In this document: one piece after another, positions 8,714-16,986 of the stretch
Position numbering within the stretch: the first letter of the stretch is position 1
Layout of the letters: every line of letters begins with the position of its first letter
NCBI GenBank assembly: GCA_021413945.1
Contig: JAIOPK010000006.1
Span: 62,001 to 126,000, forward strand
DNA from: Candidatus Uhrbacteria bacterium
Lineage (GTDB): Bacteria > Patescibacteriota > Patescibacteriia > 2-12-FULL-60-25
Length of the DNA: 64,000 bases
Direction: 5' to 3'
Notes under the pieces: generated by a model
What the model was told of the DNA's origin: nothing
What the model saw: only the letters and a program-made list of their open reading frames with translations
The model's database searches: none
Program-made: the position numbers and the translations under genes

Positions 8714-9855
8714 ACCGTACGCGAAAGCCACGCGGCGTTGAGCCGTTCTCTCAGACGTTTCTGGAAAGCGCCTTTCCCAAATGTTTCCGCATGCGCGCGT
8801 ATTTTGCGCGGATCATATCGCGATGGATCAAAGCGCATCGCGGCGTTACCGATGTCTTCCCACGTCTGCATCTCGATAAAGGTGCCGGTGATGCCGTCCA
8901 TCACGGTTTCTGCAGCACCGCCTTGGCCGAAAGCGATGATCGGCCGACCGGCGGCCATTGCCTCGACAGCGGTGATTCCAAAGTCTTCTATTTGCGGATG
9001 CAAAAAGGCGATGGCTTCACGGAAGAGCTGGAGCTTTGCCTCATCGGTGATGTGGCCGAGGAATTCTGTGCGTGGGCCGGCCATCTTTCGGAGCTTATCC
9101 ATTTCCGGACCGACGCCGAAAATCTTTAGAGGAAGATTTAGTTTTGCGAACGCTCGAACAACGAGGTCGAAACGTTTGTACGCGACGAGGCGGCCGCCGG
9201 TCAGCCAATAGGTTCCCGGTTTCGTCGACAGGGGAATGCGGTCGACATCGACGGGAGGAGCCATGACTTCCGAGTCGCGGGAATAGAAACGACGGATACG
9301 CATTTGCGATGTCTTGCTGTTGGTCAGCAATAAGTCGGGGCGCATCGCGGCGAGTTGGTCCCATTGTCGCAGGTGGTGGAGGTAGGCTGGGAGCAGACGT
9401 TTGATGAGACGCGGTTGAGGGATGTCGTTTACGTAACCCAAACGCTCCTGCCAGAGGAATCTCGTTGGCGTGTGGAGATAGCAGATGTTGAGGGACTCGG
9501 GAGTAGCGATAACGCCTTTTGCAAAGTTAGATGACGACGAGAGGACAAGGTCGTAGCCGGACAGATCGATGGACTCGACGGCTTCCGGCATGAGCGGCAA
9601 ATACCATTGGTAGTGGCGCTTGGCGAATGGTAGGCGATTCAATTTGCTTGGTCGGATATCGGCGTCCTTGAAGCCGACATGCGTTCGCTCGGGATCATGA
9701 AAGAGCGTAAAGATTGGAGCTCGTGGATACAGCTCATGGAACGCCAGAAGGACGCGTTCAGCTCCGCCGTCTTGGACGAGATAGTCATGGACGAGCGCAA
9801 TGCGGCGCGGTTCATTCCGCGCTTCCATTCGAATCGGTGCCGGGACCACACTCAT
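8710..9855 (-). CDS. GT4-type glycosyltransferase (WbaZ-like)
   Basis: 381 residues, possibly starting at the internal Met10. The N-terminal strand RRIALVHDYLVQDGGAER and the central YLHTPTRFLWQ are characteristic of WbaZ/mannosyltransferase-like GT4 enzymes. The donor-site motif is HPQIEDFGITAVEAMAAGRP (the E-x7-E pair). Cytoplasmic, acting on undecaprenyl-linked sugar. A TTACACT sequence ends 8-9 nt before the ATG, so the mRNA may be leaderless. It precedes the second GT4 with a 4-nt overlap. Confidence 0.9.
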   Translation of the reverse strand: MSVVPAPIRMEARNEPRRIALVHDYLVQDGGAERVLLAFHELYPRAPIFTLFHDPERTHVGFKDADIRPSKLNRLPFAKRHYQWYLPLMPEAVESIDLSGYDLVLSSSSNFAKGVIATPESLNICYLHTPTRFLWQERLGYVNDIPQPRLIKRLLPAYLHHLRQWDQLAAMRPDLLLTNSKTSQMRIRRFYSRDSEVMAPPVDVDRIPLSTKPGTYWLTGGRLVAYKRFDLVVRAFAKLNLPLKIFGVGPEMDKLRKMAGPRTEFLGHITDEAKLQLFREAIAFLHPQIEDFGITAVEAMAAGRPIIAFGQGGAAETVMDGITGTFIEMQTWEDIGNAAMRFDPSRYDPRKIRAHAETFGKGAFQKRLRERLNAAWLSRTV

Positions 9856-9907
9856 ACCAAAAGTGTAACCACGGCGCAGAGGCGTGTCGCGACGAACGCG
9901 TCAAGGG

Positions 9908-11344
9908 TTAATAAACGCCTTTTTTCTTGAAAACGGCGAAGGGGGTTTTGATGAGGATGTAGAGGTCTAACGCGGGGGACCAATTCTCGATGTACCAGGC
10001 ATCGAGGCGCACTTCATCTTCAAATTCCAGATCGGATCGTCCGCTGATTTGGGCCAGACCGGTGATGCCGGGTTTGATGGCGAGGACACGGCGGTGATGG
10101 GGAAGATATTGAGCGACTTCACGAGGCTGATGCGGACGCGGGCCGACGAGGGACATGTCGCCTCTGAGGACATTGAAGAATTGCGGAAGCTCGTCGATGG
10201 ACCAGCGGCGGATAAAATGGCCGATGGGCGTAATACGGGGATCGTCGGCGATTTTGTATACCGGACCCTCCTTGATGCTTTTTTCTTTAATCAATTCCTG
10301 TTCGATTTTGAGAGCGGCTTTTTGTTTCTTGAATTGAGGTCCGATGGAGTAGCGGCGCCACATCGAACGCAGTTTCATCAGACGGAACAGGCTGCCTCGT
10401 TCCCCGACACGTTCATTGAGAAAGAATACCGGTGAACCGTCTTCTAACCAGAGTGCGATGGAGGCGATGAGGAAAATCGGGGTGGTGAGCAGGAGAAGGA
10501 ATGAGGCGGCGATGATATCAAACAACCGTTTGAAGATACGGCCCCAGCCGTCGAGGCGTGTGCGTTTGACGCTGATAATCGGAACGCCGCCAAAGGTGTC
10601 CATCTCCACATTGGTGAATGTGGCCGAGAAGAGATCGGCGAGATAACGGAAGCCGAGGTGGAACTCTTCCGCGAGGCCGATGAGATCAAGCGCATCGGAA
10701 CGGTTAAGTTCCGGTTCCGCGAGCAGGATTGTGTCGATTTTATGCTTGGCCGCCATGTAGCGCAGTTCTTTTTTGGTTGCGTCATTCCATGTCTTGTATT
10801 GTTTGACGATGGTCCAGCCGAGTTCCGGATGCATCTTATAGAGCATGGCGATATCGATAGCGGCTCGCGATGATCCAATGAGTGCGATCTGTTCGTGGCC
10901 GACGCGGGCGCGGAACAGGATGCGGCGGAAAGCGCGCAGAGCGAGACGTCCGGCGGAGACATAGACGACGGCAAAGGCAAAGACGGCGGCGATGACAAAG
11001 CGTGATGTGTCGAGTGCGCGCGAGAAAAAGACGATAGCGATGACGAGCATGATACCCGCGAGACAGGATACGAAAATGCGGCCGAGCGTATTCCAGGCGC
11101 GGCGCTGTCGTATCGAGTAGAGGCCGGCGAGGGCAAAGAGCAGCATCCAGAGCAGGGCAAAGCCTGTGGCGGAAGCGACGTATTGTGAAAATGGAATTTC
11201 GGTGATGATGGGTCGGATGCCGGTGAAGTAAGGGGAAAAACGCAAGGCGTATGCGGAAACAGCCGCGCCGAGGAGAGCTAAAAAATCGAGCGGCAGAAGC
11301 AGCGCGGCAAACGAAAGGTCAAGGCGACGCATGGATGCTTTCAT
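9908..11344 (-). CDS. polyprenyl glycosylphosphotransferase (initiating sugar transferase)
   Basis: 478 residues. Four TM helices in about the first 120 residues, a Rossmann-like CoA-binding-type middle domain (about 145-260), then the bacterial sugar transferase domain from about 275: KRLFDIIAASFLLLL membrane-dipping helix, NERVGERGSLFRLMKLRSMW, and DELPQFFNVLRGDMSLVGPR. This WbaP/WcaJ-type enzyme moves a sugar-1-phosphate onto undecaprenyl phosphate, the first step of an exopolysaccharide or surface glycan. It is the first gene of the 11.3-7.7 kb minus-strand glycan locus, so the two GT4 enzymes probably extend its product. No flippase or polymerase is in the window. Confidence 0.95.
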   Translation of the reverse strand: MKASMRRLDLSFAALLLPLDFLALLGAAVSAYALRFSPYFTGIRPIITEIPFSQYVASATGFALLWMLLFALAGLYSIRQRRAWNTLGRIFVSCLAGIMLVIAIVFFSRALDTSRFVIAAVFAFAVVYVSAGRLALRAFRRILFRARVGHEQIALIGSSRAAIDIAMLYKMHPELGWTIVKQYKTWNDATKKELRYMAAKHKIDTILLAEPELNRSDALDLIGLAEEFHLGFRYLADLFSATFTNVEMDTFGGVPIISVKRTRLDGWGRIFKRLFDIIAASFLLLLTTPIFLIASIALWLEDGSPVFFLNERVGERGSLFRLMKLRSMWRRYSIGPQFKKQKAALKIEQELIKEKSIKEGPVYKIADDPRITPIGHFIRRWSIDELPQFFNVLRGDMSLVGPRPHQPREVAQYLPHHRRVLAIKPGITGLAQISGRSDLEFEDEVRLDAWYIENWSPALDLYILIKTPFAVFKKKGVY

Positions 11345-11353
11345 TTTAACACG

Positions 11354-11385
11354 AAACCCCTCCGCCGAGATCGGGGGAGGGGTTT
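11354..11385 (-). terminator. rho-independent terminator after the DUF5680-like gene
   Basis: Stem AAACCCCTCC / GGAGGGGTTT with a 12-nt loop, and a T-rich end on the minus strand. A second G/C-rich hairpin (GGCCTCC...GGAGGCC, about 11398-11416) lies at the very end of the coding sequence just upstream. Confidence 0.7.
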
Positions 11386-11389
11386 GGAG

Positions 11390-11956
11390 TCAGAGCCGGC
11401 CTCCTTGGAAGGAGGCCCTGTAGAGATTTGCGCGGAGCTTGCCGTCTTGCGAGACAAAGCGGATGAACTCCTCGCCACGGAAGAGGTCGAGATTGTCGAT
11501 GATCGTCTCCGTGTACTTGAGCGTGCCCGCGACACCCGTGCCGCCGACGGCTGCCGGTTCCTCGTGATCCGAGATGTCAAAGAGGCAGTACTCCTCGTTC
11601 TTGCCGATACTCTCGAGCGTCTCGAGGAAGCCGATTTGCCGCGCGCTCATGAGGAAGAGGCGCAGCTCCATCGGCGGAAGGTTGATCCTCTCGAGCATCT
11701 TCTCATTGATATCGGCCACGATGCTCATGTACCAGATGTGCTCGTTGGTCTCCTCGCGGAGGACGGACACATCGACCTTGTAGCGGAACATTCCGCCGGC
11801 GGCCGTTTCGAGGTACACGAGACCGTCTTCCTTGCAGTAGTGCTGCTGGCTGCCGGGAATGGTCGGTTTCTGCACGCGCTTGCTCGCTCCCTCAAAGATG
11901 CCGGAGAAGCTGCGGATCAGGAACTTGGTGAGGGTCGCGTCATCTACATTTTTCAT
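11390..11956 (-). CDS. DUF5680-like protein
   Basis: 188 residues, soluble. The N-terminal half (FLIRSFSGIFEGA, then IPGSQQHYCKEDGLVYLET, GGMFRYKVDV and EHIWYMSIV) follows the pattern of DUF5680, a small family with a conserved PGS...DGxxYxD...GG..F...WxM core. The C-terminal half (FIRFVSQDGKLRANLYRASF) is not recognised. Function unknown. Monocistronic between its own terminator and the divergent recombinase gene. The family assignment is by eye. Confidence 0.55.
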   Translation of the reverse strand: MKNVDDATLTKFLIRSFSGIFEGASKRVQKPTIPGSQQHYCKEDGLVYLETAAGGMFRYKVDVSVLREETNEHIWYMSIVADINEKMLERINLPPMELRLFLMSARQIGFLETLESIGKNEEYCLFDISDHEEPAAVGGTGVAGTLKYTETIIDNLDLFRGEEFIRFVSQDGKLRANLYRASFQGGRL

Positions 11957-12006
11957 CGATGGCCTCGGGTCTTATTTGGCATGAATAGGCGACGTTGTCA
12001 ATCCTT

Positions 12007-12035
12007 TTGCGACACTTGCGCAATCGTGGCACAAT
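12007..12035 (+). promoter_or_regulatory. sigma70-type promoter of the xer gene (leaderless)
   Basis: -35 TTGCGA (12007-12012), 17-bp spacer, -10 CACAAT (12030-12035). The expected start site, about 7 nt downstream, coincides with the ATG at 12043. Confidence 0.65.
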
Positions 12036-12042
12036 TCCGTGC

Positions 12043-12999
12043 ATGAGTAAGCTGTCTTCGCATTTGCGCACGTATCTGGAGCATCTCGAGATTGAGAAAG
12101 GCCGATCTCCGCTTACGATTAGGAATTACGATTTTTATCTTCGTCGTTTTATCGATTGGGGAAAGGATTTGGATACGGATGCCGTCAATCAAGATGTCAT
12201 TCATGAGTATCGATTATTTTTGAATCGCGCCGCCGGTCGGGGAGATTCAACGATGCGCAAGTCGACGCAGAATTATCATTTGATCGCTCTGCGATCGTTT
12301 CTGAAATTTCTGAATAAACGCGATATCGAGACGCTGTCCGCAGAAAAGATCGACTTGGCAAAGCAGGGGAGCCGCGATGTTTCCTATCTCGATGCTGCCG
12401 ACTTGCCACGTCTTCTTGAAGCTCCGGAAAAAACGGATGCACAGCCGATCGTAAAAGCGCGCGACAAGGCGATCCTTGAATTGTTTTTTTCGACCGGACT
12501 GCGCGTGTCGGAGCTTGCGAATTTGAAAATCAGCCAGCTGAATCTCGACCGCGAAGAATTTACCGTGCGCGGGAAGGGAGACAAAAACCGCATCGTGTTT
12601 TTGTCTCAGCAGGCGAGACATGCGCTGAAGAATTATCTTGGCATGAGAAAAGACGAGGCGCCGTATTTGTTTGTGAGACATGATCGGGCAAAGGCCGGCG
12701 TGAAGGAAGTCGGAGCGTTGACGCCGAGATCGATCGAGAGACTTGTGCATCATTACTCCGTCGTCGCGGGAATTCCAAAGAGAGTTTCTCCGCATACGCT
12801 CCGCCACTCGTTTGCGACAGACTTGCTCATTAATGGTGCGGATATCAGGAGCGTGCAGACCATGCTCGGACATTCGTCGATCACGACCACGCAGATTTAT
12901 ACGCATATCACGAACCAGCAGCTCAAAGACGTGCACAAGGCATTTCATGGGAAACAGAGGGATGATGAGGGTGGGGTTGAAAAAGAGGAAAAAACGTGA
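12043..12999 (+). CDS. tyrosine recombinase, XerC/XerD type
   Basis: 318 residues from the ATG at 12043 (MSKLSSHLRTYLEHLEIEKG). N-terminal SAM-like core-binding domain (1-105) and C-terminal catalytic domain with the full R-K-H-R-H-Y set: STGLRVSEL (Arg), GKGDKNR (Lys), HTLRHSFATDLL (His, Arg), LGHSS (His) and TTQIYTHI (Tyr). Length and motifs fit the chromosomal dimer resolvase rather than a phage integrase. CPR genomes often have a single Xer protein. A start of transcription at the ATG itself is predicted. tRNA-Arg lies 14 nt downstream and may share the transcript. Confidence 0.93.
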   Translation: MSKLSSHLRTYLEHLEIEKGRSPLTIRNYDFYLRRFIDWGKDLDTDAVNQDVIHEYRLFLNRAAGRGDSTMRKSTQNYHLIALRSFLKFLNKRDIETLSAEKIDLAKQGSRDVSYLDAADLPRLLEAPEKTDAQPIVKARDKAILELFFSTGLRVSELANLKISQLNLDREEFTVRGKGDKNRIVFLSQQARHALKNYLGMRKDEAPYLFVRHDRAKAGVKEVGALTPRSIERLVHHYSVVAGIPKRVSPHTLRHSFATDLLINGADIRSVQTMLGHSSITTTQIYTHITNQQLKDVHKAFHGKQRDDEGGVEKEEKT

Positions 13000-13013
13000 T
13001 AGCTTCCCGCCAC

Positions 13014-13088
13014 GCCCTTGTCGTCCAACGGATAGGACAGCGGACTTCTAAGCCGCATATGTTGGTTCGATTCCAACCGAGGGCACCA
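13014..13088 (+). tRNA. tRNA-Arg (anticodon TCT)
   Basis: Full cloverleaf: acceptor GCCCTTG / CGAGGGC, D stem GTCC/GGAC, anticodon loop CTTCTAA (anticodon TCT, positions 34-36), T arm GTTGG TTCGATT CCAAC, discriminator A and encoded CCA. The last anticodon-stem pair is an A-G mismatch. Confidence 0.95.
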
Positions 13089-13091
13089 CGT

Positions 13092-13119
13092 AAAAGCCGC
13101 AGCGAAAGCTGCGGCTTTT
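13092..13119 (+). terminator. terminator after tRNA-Arg
   Basis: Twelve-bp perfect stem AAAAGCCGCAGC / GCTGCGGCTTTT closed by a GAAA tetraloop, ending in a U-run. Confidence 0.9.
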
Positions 13120-13183
13120 GCTTTGCGGCTCACGTGGCGCGGCTATTTGACGATCGGAAGGTTCGGCCATAGGCTAAGCACGT

Positions 13184-13939
13184 ATGACCTATCTCTTCTC
13201 GTTTTCCTTCCTGTTTTGGCCGCTTATTATCTTGTTATTGGTCTGTGTTCGCCAAGTCAACCAATATGAGCGCGGGGTGAAATTCATGTTTGGTAAGTTC
13301 CACAAACTCGTAGAGCCGGGATGGCGTCTCGTGATTCCTGTGATCCAGTCGATGACTAAGGTCGATATTCGTACCAAGGCCGTCGAGGTTCCGTATCAGG
13401 ATGCGATTACGCGCGACAACGTTTCATGTAAGGTGAATGCCGTCGTTTATTACCGCGTCGTTGACGCGGGTCGCGCCGTCATTGTCGTCGAAAACTTTTG
13501 GAATGCCGTGTCACAGCTTGCGCAAACAACGATGCGTAATGTGGTCGGTGAGCTTACTCTCGACGAGCTGCTCTCGGATCGCGACCAGGCTTCCGCCCGA
13601 ATCAAGGAATTGGTGGCGACGCATACGTCCGATTGGGGCATTGAAGTGCAGACGGTCGAGTTGAAAGACATCTCGCTTCCGGAAGACATGCAGCGCACGA
13701 TCGCCAAGCAGGCCGAGGCGGAGCGCGAGCGCCGTGCCGTGATTATCAGCTCGGAAGGTGAAGTGATTGCCGCGGATAACTTGAAAAAGGCCGCCGACAT
13801 TCTGGCACAGAATCCGGCCGCCCTGCATCTGCGCACGCTGAACTCGATTAACGATATTTCGAGCGATCAAAGCAACACGATTGTGTTCGCTGTTCCGATC
13901 GAGGTATTGAGGGCATTCGAGGCGATTAGCAAGAAGTAA
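13184..13939 (+). CDS. slipin / stomatin-like SPFH (Band 7) protein
   Basis: 251 residues. N-terminal hydrophobic segment (about 4-22), then the SPFH domain: NQYERGVKFMFGKF, PGWRLVIPVIQSM, DNVSCKVNAVVYYRV and the coiled C-terminal stretch AKQAEAERERRAVII. Slipins form membrane-microdomain scaffolds; a partner NfeD-type protease gene is usual, but none is next to it here. Flanked by terminators, so probably monocistronic. Confidence 0.93.
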   Translation: MTYLFSFSFLFWPLIILLLVCVRQVNQYERGVKFMFGKFHKLVEPGWRLVIPVIQSMTKVDIRTKAVEVPYQDAITRDNVSCKVNAVVYYRVVDAGRAVIVVENFWNAVSQLAQTTMRNVVGELTLDELLSDRDQASARIKELVATHTSDWGIEVQTVELKDISLPEDMQRTIAKQAEAERERRAVIISSEGEVIAADNLKKAADILAQNPAALHLRTLNSINDISSDQSNTIVFAVPIEVLRAFEAISKK

Positions 13940-13945
13940 GGAAAT

Positions 13946-13977
13946 AAAAATACCCCGACTCGTGTCGGGGTATTTTT
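13946..13977. terminator. bidirectional terminator between slipin and surface-protein genes
   Basis: Stem AAAAATACCCCGAC / GTCGGGGTATTTTT with a 4-nt loop; both strands end in a U-run. It serves the converging slipin and 13978-14877 genes. Confidence 0.9.
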
Positions 13978-14877
13978 TTATTCGGTCGAATTCGCGGTTT
14001 CCGTGACAGGATTATAGTCGCTTACGGCGTTGATATCGGCGCCAAACGTGTAGTTGGTGTAGAAGGTGTCCGGAATGTCGTCGATTTGCTTGTTCCATTC
14101 GTTTCCGTAGTAGGCTTGGGCGAGTTCCTCGGTTCTGATCCATCGCAAGACGCCGCCTCGACTTACGGCATACACTTTGGGATCGGTAGTAAATTTTACC
14201 ATCTTGACTCCCGGTCGATAGGTGACGTTCGTGCCGAGCGTATAGCGGCTCATGGTTTCGAGGGGGACTTCCTGTAGCGTGTCGAAGTCGGCATACCAAG
14301 TGAAGAAGACACGGCTATTTGGAAAGGCATGACGTTTACCATCGTTGCCGATGTAATAAACGGCGTGGCAAGGATGATTGATGTCCGCTCCCGCAGGACA
14401 AACTATTTTTAATAGTTTTCCGGCGTCAGGCGAGGGTGTTGGAGCGACAATGATTGGTTCTGCGACGGGCGCTGGTACCGGTGTCGGGGTCGGGGTGGGT
14501 GTTGGAGTCGGCGTAGGAGTTGAAAGCGGGGGAGAGACCGTGGTTACACCGCTTACCTCGATTGCCGTCGTCGCGCCCGCGCTCATGTTTCCGCTCGTGT
14601 CTCGACAGAAGACAAAGGCGATGCGAGAGCCTCCGCTCGAGAAGGTATAGGGACGGCTCGCGGTGCCACCAATAACCGTCATTTCACCGATCTCGGCCAG
14701 ATCGACCCAGAGGGAACAGCGTTGAATCGGGATCGCAGAATTCACGCTAGCGGAAAGATTCACCGCAACACCGGCGGCCGCCGTCGTGGGTACGACCGAG
14801 CTGATATTGGGCGCGGCCAAAACGATCAACGGGGAAAACAATCCGAGCGTGATCGATAGCGCAAAGGTGCGTTTCAT
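13978..14877 (-). CDS. exported protein with Ig-like N-terminus, Pro/Thr linker and DGKR domain
   Basis: 299 residues from the ATG at 14875-14877 (MKRTFALSITLGLFSPLIVLA, a signal peptide). Residues about 22-110 look like a beta-sandwich (SSVVPTTAAAGVAVNLSA...FVFCRDTSGN), then a PTPTPTPT linker, then a domain of about 125 residues containing PCHAVYYIGNDGKRHAFPN, VTYRPGVKMVKFTTDPKVYA and DDIPDTFYTNYTFG. The same domain occurs in the protein at 18160-19035. It appears to be an internal duplication of about 50 residues. Probably surface-exposed; binding or structural role unknown. Follows the cupredoxin gene by 7 nt. Confidence 0.75.
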   Translation of the reverse strand: MKRTFALSITLGLFSPLIVLAAPNISSVVPTTAAAGVAVNLSASVNSAIPIQRCSLWVDLAEIGEMTVIGGTASRPYTFSSGGSRIAFVFCRDTSGNMSAGATTAIEVSGVTTVSPPLSTPTPTPTPTPTPTPVPAPVAEPIIVAPTPSPDAGKLLKIVCPAGADINHPCHAVYYIGNDGKRHAFPNSRVFFTWYADFDTLQEVPLETMSRYTLGTNVTYRPGVKMVKFTTDPKVYAVSRGGVLRWIRTEELAQAYYGNEWNKQIDDIPDTFYTNYTFGADINAVSDYNPVTETANSTE

Positions 14878-14884
14878 AGGTATT

Positions 14885-15364
14885 TTATTGCGGACGGACC
14901 TCGCCAACGATCACGCTGCCGCTCATGCCCGAATGGTTGGCGCAGTAGTAGTCATATTTGCCGGTAGCGGAAAAGGTTCGTCGATACGTCGCGCCCGATA
15001 ACAGGCTTCCGGAATCCCAGAGAACGCCGCTTGAACTATGTACCGTGTGAGTTCCTTTACCGACGTTTTTCCATACGACCGTGTCGCCTGCATTTACCGC
15101 GATCATTTGCGGAGAGAAGGCATTGTCCTTGATCTCGACTGTGATGGTTTTTGTTACGGGCTTAGGAGTCGGTTTTGGAGCCGTTGCCGTCGCAGGCTTG
15201 GGGGCTACGGGAGTCGGTGTTGTTTCTACAGCTGAAGGAGAGGACGGTTCTATCGCATTAGGGACCGGTGTTGTGTTCGTATTGGTCGGAATCGGAGCCG
15301 GGTTTGCGGCACAGCCCGCACCCATGAGAGCGGCGAGCAAACTTGAAGCTAGAATGCGGCGCAT
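14885..15364 (-). CDS. cupredoxin-domain lipoprotein
   Basis: 159 residues from the ATG at 15362-15364. Signal peptide ending in GAGC (Cys near residue 18), a Pro/Thr/Ala-rich spacer (about 20-75), then a plastocyanin-like domain: AFSPQMIAVNAGDTVVWKN, GTHTVH (first His ligand) and YCANHSGM (Cys, His and Met ligands). All four type I copper ligands are present. Expected to be an anchored extracytoplasmic electron carrier or copper-binding protein; no partner oxidase is in the window. In-frame codons upstream of 15364 are not used because the signal peptide begins at MRRILASS. Confidence 0.9.
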   Translation of the reverse strand: MRRILASSLLAALMGAGCAANPAPIPTNTNTTPVPNAIEPSSPSAVETTPTPVAPKPATATAPKPTPKPVTKTITVEIKDNAFSPQMIAVNAGDTVVWKNVGKGTHTVHSSSGVLWDSGSLLSGATYRRTFSATGKYDYYCANHSGMSGSVIVGEVRPQ

Positions 15365-15434
15365 AGAAAAGAGAAAGATGAGTAATTTATTGTAGTTTAT
15401 CCGATTGCGGCCAAGGTGGACAGTCACGCAGACG

Positions 15435-16127
15435 TTATCTCTTCATCCGCAGCAGTTCCCGGAAGATACTCCATGCATCGGCAAGGCGTACGCGGGTTTC
15501 GCGTCCGTGGCGCCATGTCACCGGAACTTCTTGTATCATATATCCTTTTTCTTGAGCGCGAAGTAGTAGCTCGACATCGAATGCCCAGCCTGTCGCGTTC
15601 AGCGCATTAAAGAGTGACAAGGTTCGACGATGAAATGCTTTGAAGCCGCATTGCGTGTCATGAAATTGGATACCAAGATAACGACGGACGAAGAGATTGA
15701 AGGCGCTTCCGAGCCATACGCGGTAGAAGGGTTGTTGTTTCGTGATACGAGCTCCGAGTACCCGACGCGATCCCATGATGATGTCGGCTGTATCAAGATA
15801 GGGGAGGATTTTTTTGAATTCGGATGGATGCGTAGCTAAATCCGCATCCAGGAACAATACCCAGATACCGCTCGCCGCTAATACGCCTGTTTTTACAGCC
15901 GTGCCTTTTCCTTGGTTTTTTTCGTGACGGATCAGACGGATTTGCGGGATTGTTGCCGAGAGTGCGGTCGCGATGGTCGCGGTTTCATCCGTTGACCCGT
16001 CATCGACGATCACAATCTCATAGAGACAACCTAACTCGCTGAAGGTACTCCGGATTTCGTGAACAGCTGCTTCAATGGTAGGCGCTTCGTTATAAGCGGG
16101 AACAATGACGGAGAATTCCGTAGGCAT
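15435..16127 (-). CDS. GT2 glycosyltransferase, dolichyl-phosphate glucosyltransferase-like
   Basis: 230 residues from the ATG at 16125-16127, 7 nt after the YwbE stop. GT-A fold: FSVIVPAYNEAPTIEAAV, EIVIVDDGSTDET, FLDADLATHPSEF (DxD-like metal site) and DTQCGFKAFHR. This is the ALG5/DPM1-like subgroup, which makes polyprenyl-phosphate hexoses used as donors for glycosylation outside the membrane. No C-terminal TM helices are seen, so it is the soluble, membrane-associated form. Confidence 0.9.
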   Translation of the reverse strand: MPTEFSVIVPAYNEAPTIEAAVHEIRSTFSELGCLYEIVIVDDGSTDETATIATALSATIPQIRLIRHEKNQGKGTAVKTGVLAASGIWVLFLDADLATHPSEFKKILPYLDTADIIMGSRRVLGARITKQQPFYRVWLGSAFNLFVRRYLGIQFHDTQCGFKAFHRRTLSLFNALNATGWAFDVELLLRAQEKGYMIQEVPVTWRHGRETRVRLADAWSIFRELLRMKR

Positions 16128-16134
16128 GCGCGCA

Positions 16135-16329
16135 TTAGACCTCGATGTATCTAACCCGTCCAACCTCGCCTGTTTCCAGTCTCACCTTGATACCTCGATG
16201 ATGAACGGCCGCGCTCGTCAAAATATCCCTAACGACGCCGTAGGTGGCCTCGCCGGAACGCTGATCTTCCTTTTTCACGATAGCGACTCGTAAGCCGGGG
16301 TGAATGTCTTTGCGGATGGTGCCGTCCAT
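16135..16329 (-). CDS. ywbE: YwbE family protein
   Basis: 64 residues from the internal ATG at 16327-16329 (MDGTIRKDIHPGLRVAIVKK). The sequence follows the small YwbE/DUF2196 family through its full length: RxxIxPGxxVxIVxKxDQRSG, then GVVxDILT, HxxGIKVRLExGxVGRV. Family members are about 60-70 residues, which excludes the longer 86-codon reading. Molecular function is unknown; the beta-rich KOW/OB-like pattern suggests nucleic-acid binding. It precedes the GT2 by 7 nt. Confidence 0.88.
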   Translation of the reverse strand: MDGTIRKDIHPGLRVAIVKKEDQRSGEATYGVVRDILTSAAVHHRGIKVRLETGEVGRVRYIEV

Positions 16330-16360
16330 ATGGGCTTCAGCGTAAACGAAAACCCGACCC

Positions 16361-16389
16361 TTGCCAAAGCCTAAAAAATGCGGTATAAC
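16361..16389 (+). promoter_or_regulatory. promoter of tRNA-His
   Basis: -35 TTGCCA (16361-16366), 17-bp spacer, -10 TATAAC (16384-16389), predicted start about 14 nt before the tRNA. Confidence 0.75.
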
Positions 16390-16409
16390 TTGCACGCAAT
16401 TGGCAGCAT

Positions 16410-16485
16410 GGTGGCTATGGTGAAGAGGTTATCACAGCGGGTTGTGGTCCCGTTATCGAGGGTTCGATTCCCTCTAGCCACCCCA
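16410..16485 (+). tRNA. tRNA-His (anticodon GTG)
   Basis: Acceptor GTGGCTA / TAGCCAC, anticodon loop TTGTGGT (anticodon GTG), T arm GAGGG TTCGATT CCCTC. The histidine-specific G(-1), encoded at 16410, faces C73; CCA is encoded (16483-16485). Confidence 0.95.
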
Positions 16486-16491
16486 TCAAGT

Positions 16492-16518
16492 TCCGACCCT
16501 CGCAAGGGGTCGGATTTT
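16492..16518 (+). terminator. terminator after tRNA-His
   Basis: Stem TCCGACCC / GGGTCGGA with a short loop followed by TTTT. Confidence 0.8.
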
Positions 16519-16533
16519 GATTTACGATGACTG

Positions 16534-16935
16534 ATGTCTATGAAAAAGTTATTAATCGCTATTAGTCTTATCGCGCTCACCGGAGCTGGTTGCACCGTTT
16601 CTACCAATACCGATACTCCTCCGACGAAAACACCTCCTGCCTCAACGACAGCGTTCAATGCTTCCGTGACATTTTCTATCGGCGAGAGTATGACGTTTCA
16701 GGATGGGATGAAGCTTACGTTGACGGCAATTAACGATTCTCGCTGTCCGTCCGGGGTTCAATGTATTTGGGCGGGGGAGTTGTCGCCGGTGTTTATGTTT
16801 TACGATGTCGATAAGAGCTCTCAAGAAGTTATACTTGGTACGATGCGTACGCCCTCGGTAACGGTTAAGAATTACGTAGTCACGCTAACGAGTGCTACGA
16901 CGGAGAAGGCGACCATTACGGTTTCAAAGAAGTAG
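16534..16935 (+). CDS. small lipoprotein of unknown function
   Basis: 133 residues (start MSMKK; the second ATG at 16540 is equally possible). Signal peptide ending GAGC, Thr/Pro-rich spacer, then a compact beta-rich domain with SRCPSGVQCIWAGE. That Cys-containing motif recurs in many short bacterial lipoproteins. Membrane-anchored; no enzymatic motif. Stands alone between tRNA-His and a strong terminator. Confidence 0.75.
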   Translation: MSMKKLLIAISLIALTGAGCTVSTNTDTPPTKTPPASTTAFNASVTFSIGESMTFQDGMKLTLTAINDSRCPSGVQCIWAGELSPVFMFYDVDKSSQEVILGTMRTPSVTVKNYVVTLTSATTEKATITVSKK

Positions 16936-16953
16936 CGATGGCTTAGGTACAAA

Positions 16954-16985
16954 AAAAACGCCCCGCATTCCCGCGGGGCGTTTTT
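16954..16985. terminator. bidirectional terminator
   Basis: Stem AAAAACGCCCCGC / GCGGGGCGTTTTT with a 6-nt loop, shared by the converging lipoprotein and lytic transglycosylase genes. Confidence 0.9.
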
Positions 16986-16986
16986 C

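Noticed and set aside
12043-13088. Xer-type recombinase next to tRNA-Arg considered as an integrated element with attachment site
   Set aside because: The recombinase has the length and motifs of the chromosomal Xer protein, no direct repeat of the tRNA 3' end was noticed downstream, and the neighbours are housekeeping genes.
14460-14525. Short tandem repeat (GTCGGGGT-like units), considered as a CRISPR or regulatory repeat
   Set aside because: It encodes the Thr-Pro linker of the exported protein in frame; units are too short and irregular for CRISPR.
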